NCBI GenBank assembly: GCA_030704615.1
Contig: CM060732.1
Location: 23,934,001 to 23,994,000 of the forward strand
Source: Takakia lepidozioides
Taxonomy: Eukaryota > Streptophyta > Takakiopsida > Takakiales > Takakiaceae
DNA length: 60,000 bases
Direction of reading: 5' to 3'
Shown here: positions 45,022-55,228 of the stretch, piece after piece
Numbering within the stretch: the first letter of the stretch is position 1
Layout: each line of letters starts with the position of its first letter
Translations under genes and position numbers: made by a program
The notes under the pieces: model-generated
Seen by the model: only the letters and a program-made list of their open reading frames with translations
Told to the model about the DNA's origin: nothing
The model's database searches: none

Positions 45022-45210
45022 CAGTACAGCCCAGTTGGATAGTGCACATGGTGTGACCCCACTCGTTTGGGGCCTCAATCATGCTGCCGTGTCCAGTACT
45101 GTGGTCTGGTTTCCTGGCCCCGTCGTTTCTCCCCCTCCTTTGTGAAGGGCCTGAATTGTGAGCTGTTGCTCCCAGGTTTCTTTCCTTATGTAAGAAAAAA
45201 TAAAATATAC
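45022..45210 (+). mobile_element. SINE-A copy
   Basis: The A box reads AGCCCAGTTGGATAGTGCAC and the tail AGGGCCTGAATTGTGAGC followed by TTGCTCCCAGGTTTC and an A-rich end. The middle differs from the copies at 2.4 and 34.5 kb and the B box is degraded. A further tail fragment on the minus strand lies at about 45393-45435. Confidence 0.65.
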
Positions 45211-45782
45211 ATAACAAATGCAGGTAATCCATGCAAGCCCTGCAATCCAATATACGTTGTGTGACTTGCGACGCACATTCTCTCTTTCTCTGTTCTTTTC
45301 ACTTGTTCTTCCTGCCCTCTTTACTATGAGATCCGTGGGAGACTCACCTGTCATCACAGAAGTTCTTTATTTTTTTTTGATTTGTTAGAAAAGGGAAATA
45401 CACCGGGGCGACGGCTCAGGCCCCTTAATTATAGTGAAGTCTTCCACTCGGAGGATCAGATATTTCAATGAGAGCAAATAGGATAGCAGGAAATACAAGT
45501 CATTGGCTTCCTTGGGAGAGAATATTGGCCTGCTATGGCCTATTCGTCGAAGGATTTCATTCATTTATAGATGTGGATGACATACTCCCATTACACCTGG
45601 CTTGATCTAGTTCGAAACTTCATTGCAAGTATTGGTGCTAAGCATCAAAACCCTCTGCATACTCCTGCCTTAGAAAGGCAGGCCAATTAAATGCATGGAA
45701 TTCATGCAAGCCCTCCTGTTGTTTACATTAGTGAGCCCAAATTCTACACACTAATCCAGGTGGCACCTTTGTGTTAGAGAAC
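45211..45782. other. unassigned DNA with a short SINE-A tail piece
   Basis: Apart from GGCTCAGGCCCCTTAATTA near 45406-45425 (an inverted SINE-A tail piece), nothing is recognised. Confidence 0.35.
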
Positions 45783-46700
45783 TCGCCCCCTAGGGGCATT
45801 CCCACGAACTAGGTGCCATAATGCGCCCTAGGGGGCATATTTTGGGGGCATATTATGAGGCCTGTGATAATGCCGGCTAAAAGTCAAACAGCCCATTATG
45901 TATAGGGTAATGCCCTGAGTGGAGGGCGGTCCCGGATTTGAGGGCTTGATATAGAGGGCGGTAGCCCGAGGTGAAGGCCCAAAATTACCACCCTCAGTGT
46001 CAGGCCCTCAAATCCGTGAATGCCCGACATGAGGGGCATTACCCTGTGTAAAGAAATGCCACAAAATTTAAAAAAAAATTCCCTGCCGGTGCATTCTGCA
46101 TTTCGGAATGCACTCGAGGGAGCTGATGGGGAACATTCCGCCGGTAGAATGCACCCCAATGAATTCTGCTTTTTAACAACACGATAAATACAAACAATTT
46201 TTTTGGCAATGCTTTACAAATGCGTAAAGCATTTTGGGGGCGATGCCTTTTTTGAGGCAAATTAGGAAGCAAAAGATTGTCGCTCCACGGTGCTCACGCA
46301 TTATGTATAGGGTAATGCCCTGAGTGGAGGGCATTCCCGGATTTAAGGGCCTGACGCCGAGGGCGGTAGCCCGAGGGGAAGGCCCAAGAATGCCCGACAC
46401 GAGAGGCATTACACTGCATAAAGAAATGCCAAATTTTCTTAAAAAAATCTAATGGCCAGTGCATTCTGCATTTCGGAATGTAGAATTGAGAATTGAGAAT
46501 TCTGCTTTTTAACGGCACGATAAATACAAACAAATGTTTTTGGCAGTGCTTTATGCATAGGAAAAGGGCAGCTGCTGAGGCCCTTCAACCGCGTAAGAAT
46601 GCGTGAATGCGGGCTACTGCCCGCATTTCAGGTGTTCAAAAACGGCGGAAGGGCTGAGTCAACTGCCCTTCCGTGAAAAAACCAACCAGCCCTTTCACGA
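45783..46700. repeat. GGGCAT/ATGCCC word island with an internal duplication
   Basis: GGGCATT, AATGCCC, GCATTC and GAATGC words recur on both strands. A unit of about 400 bp starting TTATGTATAGGGTAATGCCC is duplicated (about 45896 and 46300), with CATTTCGGAATG and ACGATAAATACAAACAA conserved in both. Perfect hairpins such as AATGCGGG/CCCGCATT and GGAAGGGC/GCCCTTCC lie near 46608-46675. Confidence 0.6.
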
Positions 46701-47192
46701 AACCCCCAAAATTGTCATCTTATATATTAGATAATGGCCACCGGGTGGACCCGAGCGGCGGGGCCACGAGCAAGCTTCCAATGGGGGGGGGATTACCTAA
46801 GGCCCTTTTCTCACGAGCGGCAGTGGAAGAGAGCGTCTGACACCCCTTCTTCCACCCACTTTTCCCACGAATAGTGCCACATATGCAAGGGAAGATGTTG
46901 CATCAAACACACGAGCGGAAGTTGATAGTCATTTCCGTTGGTGATCATTCGTAGATTTTCCTGGTTTCGTGGAAACCATCGTCGGTGTAGATCTCGGGTG
47001 CAACAAGCAATGGCGGGAAACTATGTGAGGCTAAGAAGAGCAATCGCCTTCGTCGAGCTTTGCTTCACCGCTTCATCCTGTAGGGCTCAAGCATATTTCG
47101 ACTATTGAACGATGACTCGAGCTGTAACAATGCTTGCATAAACTTTCGCAGAAGCTAGTATTCATCAATAGAATGCTGTAATTTGGTGTTGC

Positions 47193-48596
47193 TTGACATT
47201 AGCAATCTGTTTCAATCTTCCAGCATGGAAAAGCAAAAAAGAGAACTCTTTATCCACACTAGCTTTGCAGATGTCTTTGTTTATGCTCGTGGAGGCTTTA
47301 TCAACCTCTCATATTGTCATCCTCCACCATCACAACCTTGTGACAATTTCTATGCTTGTTCTTCTCTGCAAAGTGCGTCAGTCAAAATCTAGACCTAAAT
47401 CTTTTTGGGCTCGAGAGCGCATACAAAGATACTTATAATCAACTCTGTTGGGGTCTTACAATGAGAGAGAATTTAAGGCCAGGATGAGAATGTCAAGGGG
47501 AACATTTGAGTTTATTTGTTTGGAAGTTGCTCCTTATTTGAAACGTCTAGATACTAACGTGCGATCTGTTGTTCCACTTGAAACTAGAGTAGCACTTGTC
47601 ATTTCACGCTTAGCTACCGGGAATGGAATGCAGATGATCGCTGATCTATATGGTGTGGGAGTATCAACTTCTCAGAAGATATGTGTAGATTTTGTGCATG
47701 CTATGAAACAGTCTTTAAGAAAAAAAAATTTGAAGTGGCCTTCCACTTCGGCTATGGAGAAAATAGCTACTGACTTTGAGAGATTACATGGTATACCTTT
47801 TGTTGTAGGCGCCATCGATCACATATACCAATTATTGCTCCTCGATTGCATGCAGCTGATTACTACAATAGAAAAGGATTTCATAGCGTGTTGCTACAGG
47901 GTGGTGTACTAGCAAATGTGTGTTCTGGGATTACGATATTGGTTGGGCAGGTAGCATGCACGATGCGAATATCTGGTCCAATTCGGCCATTGGGCAATTT
48001 TGTGAAGCTGGACATCTCGCGCCTTATGTATTGGTAGGGGATGCAGCTTATCCAGCACGTCCTTGGATGTTTTCACCCTTCAAATGACATAAGGATGGGC
48101 TTACCCAAGAGGAATACTTCTGGAACTATATACAAAGCTCAACCCGCATGTGTGTGGAAAGAATCTTTGTTTATTGAAAGGGCGTTGGCGATTATTAATA
48201 AAAAGAATGGATATCTCACTCCAGCATGTCCCTGACTTTGTAGCAGCATGCATAATTTTGCACAACATATGTACATTATATGGAGACTCTTTTGAACAGC
48301 AGTGGATTACGAAAGCTGAAGAGGAAGTGCATGACTCCCTACAAAATCGAACCCTACTACGACAAACCACAAATGAGAGGGATGCAATAGCTTCGACCAT
48401 TTTGGATGATCTTCAAGGAGTCCATAGAAATGTGGCACATTATGTTAAGCGATTGAGGAAATCCGCGAACGACATATTTCAAGTGAAAATGCAAAATCAT
48501 GGCAAGACTTCCAAACAATTGGCTGAGAGGAGGAATAGTATTGCAAAGTCATTGTTCAGTGCCAAGAAGAGGAAATTGATAGAACAACATGAGTGA
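47193..48596 (+). pseudogene. HARBI1-like DDE transposase (decayed)
   Basis: The N-terminal helix-rich part is intact in one frame (YNEREFKARMRMSRGTFEFI ... GNGMQMIADLYGVGVSTSQKI). The catalytic region follows in pieces from different frames: VVGAIDH near 47810, then HAADYYNRKGFHS, then WAGSMHDANIW and VLVGDAAYP near 48020-48050, and finally MCVERIF near 48150-48170 with LKGRWR after another shift. So the Asp, Asp and Glu positions exist, but at least three frameshifts and a stop at 47436 separate them. The 3' part (LQHVPDFVAACIILHNIC) is typical. The gene would have encoded the cutting enzyme of the element. Confidence 0.8.
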
Positions 48597-48756
48597 AATT
48601 GTTTGAGCCGTTTGCTATCACAACTTTTCTGCTAGTTTAGCCATAATACCATGCATATCTCTAAGTAATTCTAGTTTCGCATCCTCGGTAGTTTTCATAG
48701 TTTTCTCTCATTTTTCTACTGCTTTCACGGACCTCGTTCAAACACTCAAGTAGGAG

Positions 48757-49618
48757 CTAGTCCACTTTTTTCTGCTTCTCAGAACTTCTCTCAGACAATT
48801 TATCATAATTGACTTCGATACTATCTTCCATCTTCACTGTTACCTCATCAAATACCGCAGTGGCATTCAAACCCTCTGGTTCATGAGCAAATCCGTGTGC
48901 ATGAGTAACGACATTGGCTCGATCGTGCATATACTGATCTACCAAATCGAACCATTTGCACTTATCAGACCTGTCGTTTCCAGAAATTCCATTGAGAGCC
49001 TTATCCTCCTTGTAGTCTTTGTAAATAGTCTGCCATTTTTTCCGACATGCTTCTCTGTCATTTGCAAACTCGAGACCACTGCAGCCAACTTTGTGTGCAG
49101 ACGTGACCAATTATCCACACTTGCACACCAAATAAACCATGGGGAATCATTCATGAATGACAATTAGGTTTTGCAGAGTGGTTATAGGGATGAGTGACTA
49201 ATGCCTGCCAATGCCTCACTGCTAGGAATTCAATTTGTTACGAGCTCTACCAGACTGTCTGGAAAACTGCAGATACATTTGTATGCATAGGTTTTGCCAA
49301 TAACATTGAAGAGAATACACTGCCTTGTTTAGGTGGTGATGAAAACACATCTTGCATTTCTCCTCGCAAAGTGATGAGGTGGATCACCCAATGCTCCTTC
49401 CAAGGTCCGCCCTGCCGTATTTCTTCCAATTCGTTCTCCGTGAGATCTTCAATCCCTTTTTTTTTGGACACCCTTTTCTTCTTAGGTGCTGGAGCAACAG
49501 ACCCATCGGCTTCTTTTTTGACGTTACGCGACGTTTTCTTTGGTGCAGTACCAGTCATAGTTGAAGAAACAGGAGGTGGTGCTTGTGCCCAACTTGGGTG
49601 GAAATTGAATGGTCCCAT
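48757..49618 (-). pseudogene. Myb/trihelix DNA-binding partner gene
   Basis: On the minus strand a basic N-terminal half (PKKKRVSKKKG, nuclear-signal-like) leads into WKEHWVIHLITLRGEM. Further on come DNWSRLHTKLAAV and REACRKKWQTIYKDYKEDK, the pieces of a trihelix (Myb/SANT-like) fold. An intron or insertion lies between about 49250 and 49160, and a one-base shift near 49085 breaks the fold. In Harbinger elements this second protein binds the ends and helps the transposase enter the nucleus. Confidence 0.7.
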
Positions 49619-50029
49619 GTTTGACAGATACTTGCTCTGTGGGTTCCATGAGGGCTCCTAAACCCTATCGTGAAGACGCACACCCTTCCGTAGTGACCCG
49701 TAGTGAAGAACTGCGTAAAGAAGTTTGGGAAGAAAGAAGACGATGGTAGGCCTTGTATTTCACGTCAAGACAAAACCTTTCAGAGACGCTCGACACTTCC
49801 AGCTGGAAGTGCCTGGAAGTCTTGCGGTTTCCAAAACCGTCCACGTCAATAGACACATCAGCTTCCGGTAGAACGTGCTTCCTCCCGTGTGTTAGTGTGC
49901 GGTTTCCCTCGGCCAAATGGTCGTCTCCCATTCATCTCGATTGCCGCCCGTGTGTCTACGCCCTTAAATGAGCCCCACCACTGCGCGGAAGCCCAGTGGC
50001 GGGGCGAGTGTAGGTAATCCCCGACACGA

Positions 50030-51354
50030 GGAGGCTTACGGTGCGTGCAAAAGGCACGCGGACCGCTGTAATGTACTAGCCAGCCTGGCGGGTAGATTAT
50101 AGGATTATGTAATGCACTGGCCAGCCTGGCGCATAGATTCACAGGTTTAAGGTCACCCCTTTCCTTCGAGGAAAAATCTGAAAGTTCTTTACGCAATCGG
50201 AAGGAGGGAGTATTCGGGGGGGGGGGGGGGTTATTCCAGGGGTTTGTAGCGGCCTATCAGAGTACGATAGCCAAAGAAAACTTGCCACGGTGGTGAAATA
50301 TGGTAAACTTTCTTGACAAGTGATTGAGGGCCAAACCCTCTGAAACGTTAGGTGGCAGCTATAATAAAGACCCCATGCCCAATTACGAAATTTCGTAAGG
50401 TCCTAGACGTCTTGCACCTGGCGTAAGCTTCTCTTGTTGGATCAAACCCTAAATCTGCACCATTAACTTATTGAACAATGTATCTCTTGACCTGTCAAAC
50501 ATGAACCAACGTGACCGGATGAACTAATTACATCCTGTTCACAAATTTGATCTGTAAACGTGGATGGAAGATATTCTATCTACACATGTCTTGGTTTAAT
50601 TGGATGTGCGATTTTCTTAGAATCAATGCATTTTTCCATGTCGGAAATCCATTCAGATGTGACTCTACTCCGCTCATCATCCATCTTTGCTCATCCATCA
50701 TCCATCCATCATCCATCCACTTGGTAAGGGACAAGGACTTGCCACTTTCAATGGCAAAACCATTGCGATCAAAACAGTACTTATAAAACCGTCAAACTTG
50801 ATTTTTTGTCTTCCATGATATTCAAATGATCCTCACGTTCTTTCTGTCTTTACAGATCCTTTCCTGAACCTGTGACAACTGCCCCCCCCCCCCCCCACGC
50901 CATATGCCCGCTTGGAACATACTTGGCCACAGGGAAAGATCAAAAATCGTTTCCTCAAACCTGCTTAGGTTATGTCATTCCTTTCCTTTCTTTCCTGCTA
51001 AACATATGGCTGTTTTTAGCCGAGCCCAAGGAAGGAAAAACAGCACTGCGAAAGGTTCACCCTTCAAACTGAGGGTAATAGAGTGCGGGGCCAATCAAGT
51101 GCAATCACCTTCATGGGGAAAACCCCCCTGCGGGAGGGTCAAGCTAGATATATGGGAGCATTTCTTGGGAACCCCCCCCCCCCCAAAACCCCCCAAGTCT
51201 TTCTTTTGTGGTAACCCTTACAACACTGTTATGACTCAAGAAAAAGAGACTCACAGCACCAGTCCTGAGAGGCACAACATATAGCCATCAACTCCTAATG
51301 TATTGTCTGCATTCGCCCCAGAAAGGGCTTGTGCATAGCCATGGCAAGAGATAG
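50030..51354. other. intergenic DNA with short duplications and homopolymers
   Basis: GTAATG-ACT-GCCAGCCTGGCG and following sequence is duplicated at about 50068 and 50109 (unit about 41 bp). G and C homopolymer runs of 12-16 lie near 50217, 50881 and 51174, places where assembly errors are likely. The last part is the probable 3' region of the MAX2 gene. No conserved frame is seen. Confidence 0.4.
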
Positions 51355-53835
51355 TCAGTCAGGGAAGCCTCGCTTAGCCACTGCTGTCTCAAATCTCTGG
51401 CAAGAAATTGTACGCAGTTCTGTGCTGGTTTCGTATTCAGGTGCAGGGTAGTAGTCACCCCTTAGCTGCACATCTCGCAGATTCTCACACCGAACAAGCA
51501 TCATGAGAAAGTGTTCATGCGTGGTTCCATGAATAAACAGCTTTCGCAGCCTGGAGCACTGGGACAGAAGCCCCACAGCAGGGAGAGAGAGCCCTCTCCT
51601 GTTTACTTCCTTGTCAGATGGAGGCCAGTAGTCAAGAGTTGAAAGGTGCAGTGACTGCACGCCGGTCAAAAAATGACGTTCCATAAAATCCAGATCCATG
51701 ACACCTAGCGGAGCACTCATTGAGTACCCCACGACCTCCCTCAAGTCTAGATGTAGATTTGCAAGCCTAGGGTAGCGGGCAAAGCTTCCAATGCCCCAAG
51801 CGGGGGTAGCTGGTCTGGGAAGAAGCCTGCAATCACCTTCCACTCTGATACTCAGTTGTTCCAAGACTGGGCATGACCACAAGCCCATGGAAGGCAATGG
51901 GGTTATGGACTCCCCCACGGGTATCCACAGAGAGAGGGATCGCAGGGAACACCAAGGTGACCCAAACATGTGCTCTTCCACAAGAGAACTTCCTACCGCT
52001 CCATCAGGTTCCTGCCGCTGTCCCATGTCACTGCCACTTGCTTTGCTGCCCCAATTGAATTCCCTACTGAAAAACTTTACAGCAGAGTTTGATCCTCCAT
52101 CCTCAATCCCCTCTACTCTTTTTCTTTTCCGATCCACACTGTCTGGCAGCAGGAAGCCGCCTACTTTGCCCTCCATTGTCCCAGCCATCCTGTCTCCCGA
52201 AATATTAGCCCCACAAAACCCAAAATTGATCTCCTGCCGACTGCCACCCTGCATTCTCCCAGTCTCAAGTCCTGTGGTCCCAAACCCCACTGCTCCCTTG
52301 ACCCGCTTCACTATGTCACGCTCGTTCTCATATCGGAGTTCCTCGTGAACCCCAATACCGTCAGACAATGCAGCAGGTACGCAAGCATCCCAGATACAGT
52401 CGACATGCAACCGTATAAGGGTGGCACGAATGGGGTCCAGCGCTTGCAAAGTATAGGCAGTGGGGAGCAGCTGACAACAAGAAACTTCCACATCTTGAAG
52501 AGAACGGGATAGATATTTCACACAAGTGTGAAGCCCTGCGTCCGAAATCAATTTGCAACCGTGCAGACTGAGCTTTCTAAGTTTACAGCATCCAATGGAG
52601 ATGGCTTCCAGGCCTGAATCCACCAAGTCTGCACAGTTTCTTATGCAGAGATCTAGAAGCCCTGTACAAAGACCAATTCCATCAGGTTGCGGCCCCCTGC
52701 ACAAACCGTGAAAATGACTGAGCTTCAATGACCTGAGCTTCTTGCAATGTGAGGGAAACACTTCAAGTGCCAGACCAGCGTTCCTCACATTCTGGGAGAG
52801 CAGAAAGGACAAATCCTCCAAGTGTGGAAGTGCTTTGAACATCGCCTCCAACCCCAGCCTGCTCAAGTGGGCTTCCTCACTGGCATACCCGTCATCATCT
52901 GCATTGTCCCGGAGGGCATCCCACTCATTGGTATCCACCAGGTGGAGCGTGTGCAGCTGCCCGCAATTCTTGGCAAGTATGAGCAGCGTTTCATCACCTA
53001 CCGAGTCCAAAAGCCTGTGATCAAACTGACACAAAATGTAGAGCTCCTCCAGCTTCGGGCAAGCTGCAGTTATAACAGTCACCTCCTGTGATTTGAAGCC
53101 GTCAGGAGAAATCTTCAAAAGATTGAGGCTGCGGAGGTTTGCAGCAACAGCTACCCCTTCCTGAAATGCTGGGGGGATGTCCTCCGTCCAGCAGTAGAAC
53201 TTCGAGAGGTCGAGGTCTTTCAATCTAGCGCACACTTTGAGTAAGGCTTCCATCTCCACGCCCAACTCCATGCCCGCCTCATTGTCCATAGCCCGTTGAT
53301 GCCACCGGATTAACCTCACAGTTTCCAGGCCTGGCCACAGCCAGGCGACCATCTGAATGTCTAATGCATCTCTCACATAGATTGTCAAATCAGTCACAAT
53401 TGGAAATGCTAGTTTCAAAGTGTTCCCTATCTCTTCTCCGTTTGTAATGGATTGAAACAGAGATACGCCCCATGGAGAACAGAGGGAGAGGTCAAGGGTA
53501 GACACCTGTTGGAAACTCATTGAGAGGCCTTGCAGGTCACAGATGTTGCCTCTCACAGATAAGCTAGTTCGGGTTTGCCTCTCCAAATAATACCAGTCCC
53601 GACAAATAAGCGCCATCGAGTTTCTTGTCCTAGGATCAGAAATCAAACTGAAAATGTTGCTCAAGATCGCATTTGGAACGTCATTGATGTGTGTCTTCCT
53701 GATGCAGCTCTTGGGGCCCGAAAAATCTGTCTGAAAGCTCCCCTCCGTAAAACCTGACCCAGTCTCAATATCCGTGATGAAGGCCCGAGTTCCCACTCCG
53801 GGGAACGCGTGGGCCATCCCTAACCCCCTGTCCAC
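51355..53835 (-). CDS. MAX2: MAX2-type F-box/leucine-rich-repeat protein
   Basis: A single uninterrupted 826-codon frame. An F-box lies at about residues 50-95 (NDVPNAILSNIFSLISDPRT). Leucine-rich repeats with MAX2-diagnostic phrases follow: LSLCSPWG near 117, WHQRA near 168, FYCWTEDIPP near 213, VGDETL near 279 and IRLHVDCIW near 474. A low-complexity insert occupies about residues 485-622 and includes a nuclear-signal-like DRKRKR. The C-terminal repeats resume and end with DVQLRGDYYPAPE and TSTELR-SCQRFE, the strongly conserved MAX2/D3 tail. Land-plant MAX2 is about 690-710 residues and intronless; the extra length here is the insert plus a roughly 48-residue N-terminal extension. In plants MAX2 serves SCF ubiquitin ligases acting with KAI2/D14 receptors. 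The start is the first Met; a second lies at residue 7. It looks intact and ends in TGA. Confidence 0.93.
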   Translation of the reverse strand: MDRGLGMAHAFPGVGTRAFITDIETGSGFTEGSFQTDFSGPKSCIRKTHINDVPNAILSNIFSLISDPRTRNSMALICRDWYYLERQTRTSLSVRGNICDLQGLSMSFQQVSTLDLSLCSPWGVSLFQSITNGEEIGNTLKLAFPIVTDLTIYVRDALDIQMVAWLWPGLETVRLIRWHQRAMDNEAGMELGVEMEALLKVCARLKDLDLSKFYCWTEDIPPAFQEGVAVAANLRSLNLLKISPDGFKSQEVTVITAACPKLEELYILCQFDHRLLDSVGDETLLILAKNCGQLHTLHLVDTNEWDALRDNADDDGYASEEAHLSRLGLEAMFKALPHLEDLSFLLSQNVRNAGLALEVFPSHCKKLRSLKLSHFHGLCRGPQPDGIGLCTGLLDLCIRNCADLVDSGLEAISIGCCKLRKLSLHGCKLISDAGLHTCVKYLSRSLQDVEVSCCQLLPTAYTLQALDPIRATLIRLHVDCIWDACVPAALSDGIGVHEELRYENERDIVKRVKGAVGFGTTGLETGRMQGGSRQEINFGFCGANISGDRMAGTMEGKVGGFLLPDSVDRKRKRVEGIEDGGSNSAVKFFSREFNWGSKASGSDMGQRQEPDGAVGSSLVEEHMFGSPWCSLRSLSLWIPVGESITPLPSMGLWSCPVLEQLSIRVEGDCRLLPRPATPAWGIGSFARYPRLANLHLDLREVVGYSMSAPLGVMDLDFMERHFLTGVQSLHLSTLDYWPPSDKEVNRRGLSLPAVGLLSQCSRLRKLFIHGTTHEHFLMMLVRCENLRDVQLRGDYYPAPEYETSTELRTISCQRFETAVAKRGFPD

Positions 53836-55228
53836 ATAAACTCCAAAGAGCTTTTATCGTCTAGAACAAACTCCAGATGCTGTGAAGGTTTACAGGGCAC
53901 CCCTGACGCCCTACTCATCGGAGGCCCACCAAACGAAAACGGAACCACAAGATTGATCATTGATGGCCGTCCGGGATGGAGTAGCAGCGATCTGACTGAA
54001 TCAAGGGCCCAAACTCTTCACCAGGTAGAGAACAATCATCGAGGGGAAGAGACAGAGAGACAGAACTACATATTGGTCGGGGAAGGGCGAAACGAGTGGA
54101 AGTGAGTGAGTAAGTTCCCTCATCCCAACCCCGATACTCGCACATCTCTCCCTACTATGATTCCCTCCCTCTTCTCACCTGTTTCAGCATACCAGGTATG
54201 TGGCACAACTCCACTTTGAGTCTATCTATCAGAGAACAGCCACCAAAATCCTCACCGGCTCTCACTGGGAACATTTCATGCGTATCCACTGCAATACAAC
54301 CTTACACATACTCTCTAAACAGATCGGCAACAGCGTCGAATACTGCATCGGAACTTCAGAGCGCCAACTAATCTATACTGACGCCGGTAATATCCAGAAA
54401 CAAAATTTATAGAGAAAACGGTGCGATACTGAGATCCAAACGAAACATCTCCCAGAAAGACGCCAGGCCATCAGACGAAGCAGAATGACGTACCCAACAA
54501 GCGTCCTTGAGCCACTACAGCGCCCTCACCTCGCATCTCCGACCCACATTCATCTCCTTTCTGCCTGTCCCAACCACAGCGGCCCATGCAGCAACACCAC
54601 CGATCGTGTCGCCATGGCCGCAGAGCTGCTGCTCTGCGAGACGAAAGAGACGAGACGAGAGTGTGGTCGAAGCGACGATCTTGAGGACTTTGGACTTTGG
54701 ACCCCATTAAAATGTATTTTCGGGGTAATAAGTAATTAGTTGTAAAATAGGGCGGTCCCAGCATGCACATTAAAGCGCTTTGTCAGGACGGATGAATGAC
54801 AGCTGTCGCCCGAGAATCTCACTCTCGTTGACTGCATCCCACTCTGACGTGTTTTATCAACAATTTATTATATTTTCAGCGTCTTATTATTATTATTATT
54901 ATTATTTTTAAATGAAAGGGGACAGTGAGTGTTTGTTTTTTCAAATCTGGGAAATAACAGGAGTGGCTACTGAGTTTTGCAGGAAATAGCCATATTTTCT
55001 GTTCATCCACTGAAATTTGGACAGAATCATCCTCCTCTGTACTTTCATCCATGTATATCATCCATATTAGGCGAATTCATCCAGGATTTGGAGAATTTTG
55101 GCGATTTCATCCATGAGAAAATAGGGAATTTACGACAGAATATATTTATTTATTTATTTATCTTTATTTTTTTTGAGGTCGAAAAGTACGAAATTTCGCC
55201 AGAAATAAAAACACCCGACAGAGGCTCT
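53836..55228. other. MAX2 upstream region and spacer
   Basis: This should contain the MAX2 promoter and 5' leader on the minus strand; I see no clear TATA box. A 70-codon plus-strand frame at 54200 and one at 54485 have no recognisable domain. An ATT run lies at 54885-54905. Confidence 0.35.

Larger units (their letters stand above)
46783..50022. mobile_element. PIF/Harbinger-type element (decayed)
   Basis: A plus-strand Harbinger transposase relic and a minus-strand Myb/trihelix gene converge, the usual two-gene layout of PIF/Harbinger elements. Candidate inverted ends are GGGGATTACCTA at about 46788-46799 and its reverse complement at 50011-50022 (12 of 12). I see no clear 3-bp target duplication, partly because the left end lies in a run of nine G. 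The borders are therefore tentative. Confidence 0.55.

Noticed and set aside
50881-50896. C homopolymer as a biological signal
   Set aside because: Similar G/C runs nearby; more likely slippage or sequencing error sites.
51791-52348. Plus-strand 185-codon open frame inside the MAX2 region
   Set aside because: Antisense shadow of the MAX2 insert; low-complexity and no domain.
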